From an uncultured Collinsella sp. (lineage in GTDB: Bacteria; Actinomycetota; Coriobacteriia; Coriobacteriales; Coriobacteriaceae), in assembly GCA_934646815.1 (NCBI GenBank), contig CAKUEW010000005.1, forward strand, positions 1-64,000: a DNA stretch of 64,000 bases, in the 5' to 3' direction. Of the stretch, positions 44,368 to 53,079 are shown in pieces (positions within the stretch are counted from its first letter, which is position 1; each line of letters opens with the position of its first letter). The position numbers and the translations under genes are program-made. The notes below the pieces were generated by a model. It was not told the origin of the DNA, ran no database searches, and worked only from the letters and a program-made list of their open reading frames with translations.

Positions 44368-45804
44368 ATGTCACAGGTCCCCACCATTACCCCGGGCCCG
44401 GGCGATACCGATCGCGCCCCCGAGGGAGCTACCAAAACCCTGCCGATTATCAGCGCCGCACAAGCAAAGCAGCACGATGCGAGCACCGACAATACCGCTG
44501 ACATTTCTGACGAAGAAGCCTACGCCAAGCTCAAGGCCAAGCGCGCCGAGCGCCGGCGCAAAAAGCTCATCCGTCGCGGCATTGCCGCCGGCGTTGTGGG
44601 CGCAATCGTGCTGGTCGCCATCATCGCGAGCCTCGTTATAAACGCGCAACCGCAGGGCACGAGCGGCCCCGTGACCGAGATGGTCACCGAGGGCACGTTT
44701 AGCACCACCGTGGAAGCAAAGGGCCAGCTCAAACCCATCTCTGCGTCGGTCGTCTCCCCTTCCGTTGACGGCACGGTGGCATCGATCAACGTGCAGGCCG
44801 GTCAGACCGTCAACGAGGGCGACGTGCTCATGACCATTAAAAACGACGAACTCGACCGCAACGTTGCCGAGGCACAGCGCGCGGTGGCCGCCGCCCAAGA
44901 AGACCTTTCGAATGCGCAAAAGGCCCTCTCGGCCGCGCAGTCCATGCCAGTGACGGGCGCCGACGGTGCCACTGCGGGCTCCAGCGCCGCCACGGACACG
45001 ACCACCGACACAAGCGCCGTCTCGAGCGCCCAGCGCAATCTTGCCTCGGCGCAGGCGACGCTCGAGCAAGCCAATGCCAAGGCGGCAGAGCGCACGGTGA
45101 CGGCACCCAGCTCGGGCAGCATCGTCGAGCTTAACTCCAAGGTGGGTGCCACCGTAACCGGCGGCATGATTATGGGCGAAGCCGATACGAGCGGCGGCAA
45201 ACAGTGCATGCAGATTGCCGACCTGTCCAAGATGAAGGTGACCGTGCAGGTGGGCGAAAAGGACATCGCCAAGATTGCCGTGGGCCAGAGCGCCAACGTC
45301 ACCTACCCTGCTTTCCCCGACATCGTGAGCCAGGGCACCGTGACGGCCATCGCCTCGGTCGCAAGCGCCGACTCCAGCTACGGTGGCGGCAGCGTGACCT
45401 TTAACGTCGACATCCTAATCGAGGCTCCCGATGCGCGATTGAAGCCGGGTATGACGGCCGAGGTCTCGGTCGTAACCGAGCAACTCGACGACGTGGTGAT
45501 GGTGCCGACCATGGCGCTGATGACCGAGGACGGCGAAAACTACTACGTCAACCTTGCAACCGACGCCGAGGGCAAGGAAACCCGCCGCGTCAAAGTGACC
45601 GTCGTGACGCAAAACGACGACGAGGCCGTGGTCGGCAAGACGCAGGTTAAGCGCGATGAGCAGGGCAACGAGATCAACCCGGATGTCCCCGTGACCAAGC
45701 TGCGCGACGGCGATACCATCGTGGTGGATACCGGCGCCGGCATGACGGCAGACGGCGGCTACAGCGCGGATTCGGACAGCATGTCGGCAGACGAGGGTAT
45801 ATAA
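44368..45804 (+). CDS. Periplasmic-adaptor-type efflux subunit (MacA/HlyD family)
   Basis: A 478-residue membrane-anchored adaptor. A cytoplasmic Lys/Arg-rich stretch (about residues 52-70) precedes one hydrophobic helix (AAGVVGAIVLVAIIASLVI). A biotinyl-lipoyl-like half (VDGTVASINVQAGQTVNEGD), an Ala/Gln-rich coiled-coil hairpin (~165-240) and the beta-barrel part (VTVQVGEKDIAKIAVGQ) follow. Gram-positive cells have no outer membrane, so it should work with the ABC pair that follows, as YknX-type proteins do. It overlaps the next gene by one base. Confidence 0.88.
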   Translation: MSQVPTITPGPGDTDRAPEGATKTLPIISAAQAKQHDASTDNTADISDEEAYAKLKAKRAERRRKKLIRRGIAAGVVGAIVLVAIIASLVINAQPQGTSGPVTEMVTEGTFSTTVEAKGQLKPISASVVSPSVDGTVASINVQAGQTVNEGDVLMTIKNDELDRNVAEAQRAVAAAQEDLSNAQKALSAAQSMPVTGADGATAGSSAATDTTTDTSAVSSAQRNLASAQATLEQANAKAAERTVTAPSSGSIVELNSKVGATVTGGMIMGEADTSGGKQCMQIADLSKMKVTVQVGEKDIAKIAVGQSANVTYPAFPDIVSQGTVTAIASVASADSSYGGGSVTFNVDILIEAPDARLKPGMTAEVSVVTEQLDDVVMVPTMALMTEDGENYYVNLATDAEGKETRRVKVTVVTQNDDEAVVGKTQVKRDEQGNEINPDVPVTKLRDGDTIVVDTGAGMTADGGYSADSDSMSADEGI

Positions 45805-46601
45805 TGCGCCCCGTCATCGACATCCGCAACGTGCATCGCATCTTTGAGAGCGAGGCCGGCTGCGCCCATATCCTGCACAACGTGAGTCTGGCGGTGAATC
45901 CCGGCGAGTTCGTGGCCATTACCGGCCCCTCAGGCTCGGGCAAATCGACGCTCATGAACATCCTGGGCTGCCTGGACAAGCCGACCGCCGGCGACTACTT
46001 TTTGCAAGGGCTCAACGTGGCCGAGCTCGACGACGATGAGCTCACCGAGGTGCGCGCCCTGAGCATCGGTTTTGTCTTTCAGAGCTTTAACCTGCTGCCG
46101 CGCCTGTCGGTTATCGAGAACGTGATGCTGCCGCTGTCCTACACTAACGTGCCGCGCAGCCAACGCGAGATGCGCGCCGTGCACGCGCTGCAGGCGGTCA
46201 CGCTTCCGGTCGACCACTGGGACCATCGTATCTCCGAACTCTCGGGCGGCCAGATGCAGCGTGTCGCCATCGCGCGCGCACTCGTCAACGACCCGCCCAT
46301 CATTTTGGCCGACGAGCCCACGGGCAATCTGGACTCCGCGACCGGAGCGCTCGTGATGGAGACGTTCCATCAGCTGCAGCAGCACGGCAAGACCATCGTA
46401 CTCATTACGCACGACCCCAGCATTGCCGCCGAGGCCGACCGCGCGGTGACCATTCGCGATGGACGCATTCATGACGGTGCATATATCGCCCATGCGCCGC
46501 AAGCCACGGGCGGCCACGACACGCAGGGTCTTCGTGGTGCCGTGGATGCCCTGCCCGCCATTTCCGCCTTGCCTAGCACCTCGAAAGGAGCGAACGAATG
46601 A
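45804..46601 (+). CDS. ABC transporter ATP-binding protein (MacB/LolD type)
   Basis: A 265-residue nucleotide-binding subunit. Walker A is [12 protein letters not shown], the Q-loop region is [12 protein letters not shown], the signature is [15 protein letters not shown], Walker B is [12 protein letters not shown] and the H-loop is LITHDPS. About 45 extra residues at the C-terminus after the usual end (IRDGRI) have no recognised role. It is coupled to the adaptor (TAATG) and to the permease (ATGA), so the three proteins form one unit. The substrate is unknown; the family exports peptides, antibiotics or lipids. Confidence 0.93.
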   Translation: MRPVIDIRNVHRIFESEAGCAHILHNVSLAVNPGEFVAITGPSGSGKSTLMNILGCLDKPTAGDYFLQGLNVAELDDDELTEVRALSIGFVFQSFNLLPRLSVIENVMLPLSYTNVPRSQREMRAVHALQAVTLPVDHWDHRISELSGGQMQRVAIARALVNDPPIILADEPTGNLDSATGALVMETFHQLQQHGKTIVLITHDPSIAAEADRAVTIRDGRIHDGAYIAHAPQATGGHDTQGLRGAVDALPAISALPSTSKGANE

Positions 46602-47812
46602 GCACCCGCGATTTGATCCAGGAAGCCCTTCATTCGCTCGAGGCCAATAAGGGACGCAGCCTCCTTACCATCCTGGGCATCGTCATCGGCATTGCCTCGG
46701 TCATCGCCATGACCTCACTCATCGGCGGCATCCAAAACAGCCTGGTGAACAGCTTGGGCCTTAACGCCGCACGCATGGTGCAGGTGTATTCGTCGCAGGA
46801 GCTCACCGATTCGGATGTCGAAAAGCTCCGTAAGCTCGTGCCGCAGATTGAGCAGATCGGCATCGTCGACAACGCCTACACCGAGTACAAGGCCGGCGAT
46901 AAGAGCTATACCGTTATGGCGGAGGGTGTGGACAGCGACATGCTCGACGCCGTGGGTGCCAGCAAGCTCGTCGCCGGGCGCACCTATACAGACGCCGAGT
47001 CACAAGCGGGCTCGCGCGTGGCGCTTATGAGCCGTGGCGGCGCCGAGCAGCTCTACGGCAATGAGCAGGACGCGCTGGGCAAGACCATCAAGGTGTCCAG
47101 CGGCGACGTGCAGATTGTCGGCGTGGTCGACGGGGGCGGCGATTCCATGGGATCGCTCACGCTGTACATGCCACGCGAAACGATCTTAGGGCTGTTTGGC
47201 GACGAGAACCCGTCGTTTCCCAGCGTGACGGCGCTCGCCGTCGAAGGCACGGACATGGACGAACTCTGTAAGACGATCGAGTCCAAGGTGCGCTCGATCA
47301 AGGGTATCTCGGAGGACGACGAATACGAGAGCGTCAGCGCGACGTCCATGAAGAGCGCCATCGACGCGCTCAACTCCTTTATGGGCGCCTTCTCGCTCAT
47401 CATGGGCGCCGTTGCCAGCATTTCGCTGCTCGTGGGCGGCATCGGTATTATGAACATGATGCTCACCAACGTGACGGAGCGCATCCGCGAGATTGGTATT
47501 CGCCGCGCGCTGGGTGCCAGCCGCCGCGATATCACTGCGCAGTTTTTGGCCGAGTCGTCGGCGCTGTGCACCACCGGCGGCATTCTGGGTGTTGTGATCG
47601 GCTATCTGCTGGCCTGGGGATTGGCAGCCTTTGCCGCAGGCTCAGGCGTGCTTGGCGAGCTTGGAGCAACGGGACCTATTGCGCCGAGTTTCTCTATCAC
47701 GACGGTTTTGCTCGCCTTTGCGGTATCGGTCGGCATCGGCGTCATCTTCGGCTTCTATCCCGCCCGCCAGGCAGCAAAGCTCGACCCCGTCGAGTGCCTG
47801 CGCTACCAGTAA
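46598..47812 (+). CDS. ABC transporter permease (MacB/FtsX family)
   Basis: A 404-residue permease with the MacB-like layout. One N-terminal helix (SLLTILGIVIGIASVIAMTS) is followed by a large extracellular domain of about 230 residues. Three C-terminal helices then surround the signature GGIGIMNMMLTNVTERIREI and the ending GFYPARQAAKLDPVECLRY. It closes the efflux operon. A family A palindrome lies directly after its stop and may end the transcript. Confidence 0.93.
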   Translation: MSTRDLIQEALHSLEANKGRSLLTILGIVIGIASVIAMTSLIGGIQNSLVNSLGLNAARMVQVYSSQELTDSDVEKLRKLVPQIEQIGIVDNAYTEYKAGDKSYTVMAEGVDSDMLDAVGASKLVAGRTYTDAESQAGSRVALMSRGGAEQLYGNEQDALGKTIKVSSGDVQIVGVVDGGGDSMGSLTLYMPRETILGLFGDENPSFPSVTALAVEGTDMDELCKTIESKVRSIKGISEDDEYESVSATSMKSAIDALNSFMGAFSLIMGAVASISLLVGGIGIMNMMLTNVTERIREIGIRRALGASRRDITAQFLAESSALCTTGGILGVVIGYLLAWGLAAFAAGSGVLGELGATGPIAPSFSITTVLLAFAVSVGIGVIFGFYPARQAAKLDPVECLRYQ

Positions 47813-47824
47813 GCAACCTCCCCC

Positions 47825-47895
47825 TAAGTTGCGGTGAAATAGGGACCGAATAGCGCTTTGAAACGCTTAAACAGTCCCTATTTCACCGCAACTTA
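47825..47895. repeat. Palindromic repeat family A, copy 2
   Basis: 24-bp arms (47825-47848 and 47872-47895) with one mismatch, reading TAAGTTGCGGTGAAATAGGG inward. Flanking CCCC/GGGG extends the stem, and AGCG/CGCT pairs inside the centre. It lies between the convergent permease and TetR genes, 12 bp after the permease stop. Confidence 0.92.
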
Positions 47896-47916
47896 TGGGG
47901 GGATGCGGGGTGGGTG

Positions 47917-48528
47917 CTAGCCCAGGCGGGACTCGAGGCTGGAGAGGCCGTTGAGGGTCAGATCATTTGCAACGGCCGAGACGCGCTCGATAGGCACCGA
48001 GCCGTCCGAGAGTGCCCAGGTACGGTAGATGCCGATAATGCCCGACAGCAAAAAGGCCAGATAGTATTCGAACATCTCGTCCTTAAGACCCTGGGGCAGC
48101 AAATCGCGCTCGGCAATTTCGCGCTCAAGCGGCACGCGCAGGCGTGCCATAAAATCGTCGAGCGGAATGTTCTCGATGAGCTGGCGATTAAGCATGAGGT
48201 TGTTGCACAGAGCCTCGTTGATGGTCTTGAAAAACGTCGCCGCAGCCCCAAGGGCACGCTCGCTGGTGTCGTCACCCGCCGCGGCAAGCGTCTTTTCGAC
48301 CGAGTCGACGATCAGCTCCACAACATCGGTGGCAATGGCGTCGAGCAGGCCGTCGACCGTGCCAAAGTGCACGTAAAACGTCTTGCGGTCCACATTAGCC
48401 TCGCGCGCGATGGCGCTCACGGTAATATCTGCCAGCGGCTTTTCCATAAGCAGACGCTCAAAAGCCGCAAGGATAGCGTTGCGGCTTCGAACGATACGAC
48501 GGTCGAGTCGCGGTTTGTTGCTGGCCAT
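47917..48528 (-). CDS. TetR/AcrR-family transcriptional regulator
   Basis: A 203-residue regulator. The N-terminal helix-turn-helix is typical: RSRNAILAAFERLLMEKPLADITVSAIAREANVDRKTFYVHFG, about residues 13-55. The ligand domain is helical and unassigned. I chose ATG at 48528 (AAGGGA 8 nt upstream). It is convergent with the MacAB-like operon and divergent from nothing close. Palindromes just upstream (48553-48595) suggest self-regulation. Whether it controls the neighbouring exporter is a guess from proximity. Confidence 0.9.
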   Translation of the reverse strand: MASNKPRLDRRIVRSRNAILAAFERLLMEKPLADITVSAIAREANVDRKTFYVHFGTVDGLLDAIATDVVELIVDSVEKTLAAAGDDTSERALGAAATFFKTINEALCNNLMLNRQLIENIPLDDFMARLRVPLEREIAERDLLPQGLKDEMFEYYLAFLLSGIIGIYRTWALSDGSVPIERVSAVANDLTLNGLSSLESRLG

Positions 48529-48552
48529 GGTCGTATCCCTTCGATATGTCAG

Positions 48553-48595
48553 CACTCTTGTACAAGTGAGAGATAATCTACGTAAGAGGATTATC
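48553..48595. promoter_or_regulatory. Operator-like palindromes upstream of the TetR gene
   Basis: CTTGTACAAG (48557-48566) is a perfect 10-bp palindrome inside a longer imperfect one (48553-48570). A second inverted pair, GATAATC/GATTATC, is at 48572-48578 and 48589-48595. Both lie within 70 bp of the TetR start codon, where an autoregulatory site would be expected. Confidence 0.5.
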
Positions 48596-48700
48596 CTACA
48601 TCTGAACGGAGTGTGACCACCATCATAGAGAACGCACGACTTATACCGCGCGAGCAGATGCAGATGGAAGCCGCGAGAGACGATCTAGATGTGCAGGTGG

Positions 48701-50002
48701 CTATTTGGCGCGCTTTTTCTTGTTCAGCGCAGCCGGTGACACGCGAATGCCGTCGCCCGTCTGACACACATATGCCTTGCGCGCCGGCTGAGCAGCCACA
48801 GAAGGCCTCTGAGCATGCTGAGCGGGGTCGACGGTAACCGCATCCACAGGATGGGGCTTAGCGGCCGCAGGAGCCGTCTGAGGAGTACGTCCGAGCTTGC
48901 GCATCACGCGATCCCAGCGCGCGTGGATGCTCGCGTTGTGAGCACTCTTAAGGCCCAGCAGGGGCGCAGCCAAAATAGTCGGCGCGATAAAGGTGATCAG
49001 GCGCCACAGCAGATAGCCGGCGGTCGCAGCCGATCCAAAGAAGTGGCCCAGGAACAACGCGAAGCCGCCCTCGGCGCCGCCGGTACCACCAGGCAGCGGC
49101 ACGGCGGAACTCAGCAGCTGAACAAAGGCGCTCGCAGCCATAACGGAGAAAAAGTCGACCTCGTGGTGGCCAAACGCAAGCATCAAAAAGTACGGCACCA
49201 GATAAAAAAACGCGAGCTGCAGCATGGTAATGATGACCGTGAGCAGCATGGAGGAGAAATGTCCGGCAGAGAGCTTGAACTTCTCGGAGAACGAGTAAAT
49301 CTCGCCGTCGACAAACGTGCGCCAGCCCTCGATCTTTGTGGCCGAGACGCCCACGCGCTCGAGCAGGTTGATGATCCAATGCGCCACGCGCGTGACGGTC
49401 TTGGGCATGAGCGCAACGGCGAAGATGCCCAGCAGGATGCAGCAGTGCCCGCCAAAGCTAAAGATGCACAGCAGCGTCATATCGCCGTAGCGCTCGGCAA
49501 AAAACGGCATACGCGCAAGCAGGAGGATAGCGCCCCAGGCAACCAGGCCAAACTGGTACACGATAAAGCGCGTGAACTGCGTGGCACCGGCCTCGCCCAC
49601 GTTTTGTCCGGCCTTGGTCAAGCGGTAGATTTGTGCCGGCGTGGAGCCCATCATCATGGGTGTAAGGTTGCCAAAGAAGATACCGCTCGCCTCGACCGAG
49701 ATAAGGTCGCGGATGCCGACGGGCGAGTTGGGGTCGAGCCACACGGCAATGGCGTAGGCCACGATGCCAAAGAACAGGTACAGGAACATGCAAAAGCACG
49801 CAGCGATAAGCCACGGGGCCTGAACGCTTGCCATAGCGTCCCAGAACTGTCCCATCTGCCCGGTTACGACCAGATAGATAATGTAGCCCGCCAGCACGAC
49901 GCCGATGAAGATGGCTCCGCGGCGCGCGCTCTTATTGTCATCGCCGCCCGAGACCTCAACCTCAACCTGGGGCTTGGACATATGCTTAGAGGACTCAGCC
50001 AT
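48701..50002 (-). CDS. Flippase-like integral membrane protein (LPG synthase TM-domain family)
   Basis: A 433-residue protein with about 8 membrane helices (residues ~30-340), including TPMMMGSTPAQIYRLTKAGQ and VPLPGGTGGAEGGFALFLG, signatures of the UPF0104/lysylphosphatidylglycerol-synthase membrane domain. The soluble transferase half of MprF is absent; the C-terminal ~90 residues are Ala/Pro-rich and disordered. Its role is unknown. Related proteins move or modify polyprenyl or phospholipid intermediates. I chose ATG at 50002 (AGGAG 5 nt upstream); the frame stays open upstream only because it crosses the tRNA-Glu gene. Confidence 0.85.
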   Translation of the reverse strand: MAESSKHMSKPQVEVEVSGGDDNKSARRGAIFIGVVLAGYIIYLVVTGQMGQFWDAMASVQAPWLIAACFCMFLYLFFGIVAYAIAVWLDPNSPVGIRDLISVEASGIFFGNLTPMMMGSTPAQIYRLTKAGQNVGEAGATQFTRFIVYQFGLVAWGAILLLARMPFFAERYGDMTLLCIFSFGGHCCILLGIFAVALMPKTVTRVAHWIINLLERVGVSATKIEGWRTFVDGEIYSFSEKFKLSAGHFSSMLLTVIITMLQLAFFYLVPYFLMLAFGHHEVDFFSVMAASAFVQLLSSAVPLPGGTGGAEGGFALFLGHFFGSAATAGYLLWRLITFIAPTILAAPLLGLKSAHNASIHARWDRVMRKLGRTPQTAPAAAKPHPVDAVTVDPAQHAQRPSVAAQPARKAYVCQTGDGIRVSPAALNKKKRAK

Positions 50003-50123
50003 GAGGCTCCTTCTTAGTACAGATGAATCTTGCCTATTGTACCCGTAGGGCGCGTAAGCAGAACGTAAAGCATGGGCCGCGGTAGGAAAAACAGGGGATG
50101 ACTTTTGAAATTGATTATCCAGG

Positions 50124-50160
50124 AAATAAAAAACCCGAACTTCACTTGGAAGTCCGGGTT
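50124..50160 (-). terminator. Intrinsic terminator of tRNA-Glu
   Basis: A 12-bp stem with one mismatch (AACCCGAACTTC / GAAGTCCGGGTT) and a 5-nt loop. On the minus strand it is followed by TTTTTTATTT. It lies 12 bp after the tRNA. Confidence 0.9.
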
Positions 50161-50172
50161 CTAAAATCAGGG

Positions 50173-50246
50173 TAGCCCGTACCAGATTCGAACTGGTGAT
50201 CTCCGCCTTGAGAGGGCGGCGTCCTAAACCGCTAGACGAACGGGCC
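50173..50246 (-). tRNA. tRNA-Glu (anticodon CTC)
   Basis: The acceptor GGCCCGT pairs with ACGGGCT. The anticodon stem CCGCC/GGCGG encloses CTCTCAA, giving anticodon CTC for GAG codons. The T-arm is CCAG-TTCGAAT-CTGG. CCA is not encoded (CCC follows), so the tRNA needs the CCA-adding enzyme whose gene lies just upstream at 50382-51776. Confidence 0.96.
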
Positions 50247-50280
50247 ACATGACATCTGCACTGCCGTGCTGCGAGGACAT

Positions 50281-50309
50281 ATATTACGGGACAAAAAACG
50301 CGAGCGCAA
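50281..50309 (-). promoter_or_regulatory. Candidate promoter of tRNA-Glu
   Basis: On the minus strand, TTGCGC (50304-50309), a 17-bp spacer and TAATAT (50281-50286) lie about 34 bp before the mature tRNA 5' end. The spacing is ideal; the -35 is only a half match. Confidence 0.55.
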
Positions 50310-50381
50310 GAAGAAATTTCAAATTGACCGAAATTTTGTCGGGAGGTTATGGAACGCGCAGGTAGAAGGGGTAACGGATGA

Positions 50382-51776
50382 TTATTCTAGGTGCAGGTGT
50401 GCCAGAAGAGCCTCTCGGGTATTGGGGATGTTATCGTCGATTACGGCATCGAGGGCGGCGTTGAGCAGCTGACCCAGCTCCGGCCCGGGCTTGACGCCGA
50501 CGCGGATCAGGTCGCCGCCGTTGATGGCGAGCATCTTGAGCGTGTAGGGCTCCCCCGCCTCCAGCAGCTCGTGAGCAAGCGTGCGCATCTCCTCAATCGT
50601 CTTAACGTAATAGAAGCACGACGGCGCCTTACCGAGCGTGTCAGCACGCTTAAGGTCCATAAGCTCGTCCATCAGGCGGGCCGTATCGATGCCCTCACCC
50701 GAAAGGCGATGCATCATCTTGAGCAAACACGTGCGCTCGGGGCGCAGCGGCTTATCGTGGTATTTAATGAGCAGGCACACGTCGCGTACCAGGTCGTGCG
50801 AAAGCGCCAGGCGGTCCATAATGACGCGCGCCTTTTTGGCACCGAGCTCGGGATGTCCATAGAAGTGGCCACTGCCAGAATGATCAACGGTAAAGCACTC
50901 AGGTTTGGACACGTCGTGTAAAAAGGCCGCCCACATAAGGCTCGACGAGGGGGCCACGCCGTCACACAGCGCCAACTCTCCCGCCACCGTGAGCACGCGG
51001 GCGATATGCTCGTACACATTAAAGGAGTGATAGACGCTGCGCTGGTCAAAACCACGCGCGGGCGCCAGCTCGGGTACCGCCGCGCAGATAAGCTCAGGGT
51101 AGCGCAGCATGGCGTCTCCCCCGTGCCCCGTCGACAGAATGCCCTCGAGCTCAATACCCACACGCTCGCGCGCCACGGCGTCGAGCAGCGGAGCGCACTC
51201 GGCCAGCGCAAGTTTTGTCGCGGGCTCAATCATAAAGTCCAGACGGCAGGCAAAGCGCACGGCACGCAGCATGCGCAGGGCGTCCTCGTTAAAACGACGC
51301 TTTGGATCGCCGACCGCGCGGATGAGCTTGCGCTCCAGATCTCCCTGACCGTCGTAGCGGTCGACAAGCCCGCGCTCGGGATGCCACGCCATGGCATTGA
51401 CGGTAAAGTCGCGACGCGCCAGATCATCCTCGAGCGACGCGGCGCGCTCAACGCTTTGGGGATGGCGGCCGTCGGTGTAAAAGCCGTCCAGGCGATACGT
51501 GGTGACCTCGATGCGCTCACCGTCGCTAATAGCCGTGATACCGCCAAATTTAATGCCGGACTCCACCACCGCAATGTCAGCCGCCTCAAGCGCAGATTTG
51601 GACTCCTGCCACAGGCCGCTGCAGCACATGTCCACATCATGGCTAGGGCAGCCCATCAGGGCATCACGCACCCAGCCACCCACGTACCAGGCCTCGAGCC
51701 CCGCGGCCTCAAGCGCGCGCAACACACGAAGGGAGGCATCGGTCGGCCGCGTACCGTTGAGCGAAATATTGCACAT
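50382..51776 (-). CDS. cca: CCA-adding tRNA nucleotidyltransferase
   Basis: Adds or repairs the 3' CCA of tRNAs. The 464 residues contain the class II head (VGGWVRDALMG and SHDVDMCC carrying the metal-binding Asp pair). RRDFTVNAMAWHP, RRFNEDALRMLRAVRFACRL and an HD-type domain (WAAFLHDVSKPE) follow. AGGAGG lies 10 nt before the ATG. The bacterial enzyme is needed here because at least one tRNA in the window lacks an encoded CCA. Confidence 0.94.
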   Translation of the reverse strand: MCNISLNGTRPTDASLRVLRALEAAGLEAWYVGGWVRDALMGCPSHDVDMCCSGLWQESKSALEAADIAVVESGIKFGGITAISDGERIEVTTYRLDGFYTDGRHPQSVERAASLEDDLARRDFTVNAMAWHPERGLVDRYDGQGDLERKLIRAVGDPKRRFNEDALRMLRAVRFACRLDFMIEPATKLALAECAPLLDAVARERVGIELEGILSTGHGGDAMLRYPELICAAVPELAPARGFDQRSVYHSFNVYEHIARVLTVAGELALCDGVAPSSSLMWAAFLHDVSKPECFTVDHSGSGHFYGHPELGAKKARVIMDRLALSHDLVRDVCLLIKYHDKPLRPERTCLLKMMHRLSGEGIDTARLMDELMDLKRADTLGKAPSCFYYVKTIEEMRTLAHELLEAGEPYTLKMLAINGGDLIRVGVKPGPELGQLLNAALDAVIDDNIPNTREALLAHLHLE

Positions 51777-51871
51777 GCCTGTGGCCTCCTGTGGCTATCA
51801 AATTAACGGTCTATGGTATCTGCAAGAAGTCTAGCAAGAAACCGCACGCCGCACACGCGAGATCGGCATAC

Positions 51872-51906
51872 AAAAACGCACCCGCCCTGATACCAAGGCG
51901 GGTGCG
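51872..51906 (-). terminator. Intrinsic terminator of the distal fruK-like gene
   Basis: A perfect 10-bp stem, CGCACCCGCC / GGCGGGTGCG, with a 10-nt loop; the minus strand continues with TTTTTG. It lies 20 bp after the stop and ends the PTS gene block. Confidence 0.9.
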
Positions 51907-51926
51907 AAATACTCTATACGATTGCG

Positions 51927-52859
51927 CTAGCAAACCTGACGAATGGCGATACCCTTCTGGTACTCGTCAACCTTAGCGAAGTCTCCCAGGCCCGGGCACT
52001 CAACCACGTTGGCGCCGGTGGCCATCGAAAGGCGCAGGGCGTCCTCGACGCGCTCGGGGGCGTCGTGCCATACGGACAGGAAGGCGGCCAGCGAGGAGTC
52101 GCCGGCGCACACGGTCGACAGCAGGTTGACCTCGAAGGTGCGGTTGGCAAACCAGATGTGCTCGCCGTTGGAGAAGTACGCACCGGCTCCGCCCAGCGTA
52201 AGCAGGACGTTCTTAGCACCCTTGGCGTGCAGCTCGGCCATCGCGCCCTTAACGGACTCGTCGTCGCCACCGCTCACCTTAATGCCAAAAATGTCGAGCA
52301 GCTCGTCGTCGTTGGGCTTGATCAGCAGCGGCTCCATGGCGATAAGATCGGCGAGCTGATGGCTCGAAATGTCGAGCACGAACTCGGCGCCCTTGGCCTT
52401 CACGCGGCGCAGGACCTCGGCCAGGAAGCCCTCGGAAGTGTTGGGGGGCAGCGAGCCGCTAATGACCAGGCAGGTCATGTCCTCGAGCGAATCGATGAGC
52501 TCAAACATCTCCTGCTCGTTGGCCTCGTTGATGGCGGCGCCGGCGTTAACCATGTTGTACTCGGTGTCGGGGCCGGCGTTGAGGAACACGTTGACGCGCG
52601 TGATACCGTCGGTCCAGACGGGCTTGACGGGCACGCCCAGCGCCTCGGCGCCCTTGACGATAAACTCGCCCGAGAAACCGGCAAAGAAGCCCAGGATCGT
52701 GGTGTCGACGCCGTAGTGGTCGAGCGTGAACGAGACATTGAGGCCCTTGCCGTTGGGCGTGTAGACGGCGTTGCGCGTGCGCGTGACCGTGTTGGCGGTC
52801 AGACCGTCGCAGGCAATGTTGTAGTCGATGGCGGGATTTGCAGTGAGCGTGTAAATCAT
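51927..52859 (-). CDS. fruK: 1-phosphofructokinase-like sugar kinase (paralogue 2)
   Basis: A PfkB-family kinase of 310 residues expected to phosphorylate fructose 1-phosphate or a related sugar phosphate. It begins MIYTLTANPAIDYNI and has NGKGLNVSF where typical FruK has GGKGINVA. The catalytic region is VCAGDSSLAAF, with Cys at the first Gly of the usual GAGDS; the catalytic Asp is kept. I chose ATG at 52859 (AAAGGA 7 nt upstream). It is a tandem paralogue of the gene at 53080-54012, separated from it by a terminator and a lone repeat unit, so its expression may be separate. The fructose 1-phosphate substrate is an inference from the PTS context. Confidence 0.85.
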   Translation of the reverse strand: MIYTLTANPAIDYNIACDGLTANTVTRTRNAVYTPNGKGLNVSFTLDHYGVDTTILGFFAGFSGEFIVKGAEALGVPVKPVWTDGITRVNVFLNAGPDTEYNMVNAGAAINEANEQEMFELIDSLEDMTCLVISGSLPPNTSEGFLAEVLRRVKAKGAEFVLDISSHQLADLIAMEPLLIKPNDDELLDIFGIKVSGGDDESVKGAMAELHAKGAKNVLLTLGGAGAYFSNGEHIWFANRTFEVNLLSTVCAGDSSLAAFLSVWHDAPERVEDALRLSMATGANVVECPGLGDFAKVDEYQKGIAIRQVC

Positions 52860-52968
52860 GAATGTTCCTTTCACGAAGCAACGTGCTAATGAAAGTATAT
52901 TCCACGTACCGGTAAAAGGCTAGAACGACTCGGTGAACGGTGTGGAACGCGTGAAGGACGGCAAGCGT

Positions 52969-53002
52969 GTGGGACAAAATTATCAGTAGTGTTTGTCCCA
53001 CC
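52969..53002. repeat. Palindromic repeat family D, single unit
   Basis: GTGGGACAAA and TTTGTCCCAC form 10-bp inverted ends around ATTATCAGTAGTG. The unit matches one arm of the paired element at 37150-37255, apart from small changes (AATT instead of GGTA near the start). It lies between the two fruK paralogues. Confidence 0.88.
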
Positions 53003-53013
53003 ACTCCCCCGCT

Positions 53014-53051
53014 GCAAAAAACGGCGCCCCGGCCTAGGAGACCAGGGCGCC
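53014..53051 (-). terminator. Intrinsic terminator after the proximal fruK
   Basis: Stem GGCGCCC/GGGCGCC (53023-53029 and 53045-53051) with a 15-nt loop. The minus strand continues GTTTTTTG. It lies about 30 bp after the fruK stop. Confidence 0.85.
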
Positions 53052-53079
53052 ACATGCGCACGAATATGTCGCGTATCGA

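Noticed and set aside
50003..50248. Upstream extension of the flippase-like gene
   Set aside because: It runs through the tRNA-Glu gene and its terminator. The ATG at 50002 has a proper ribosome binding site.
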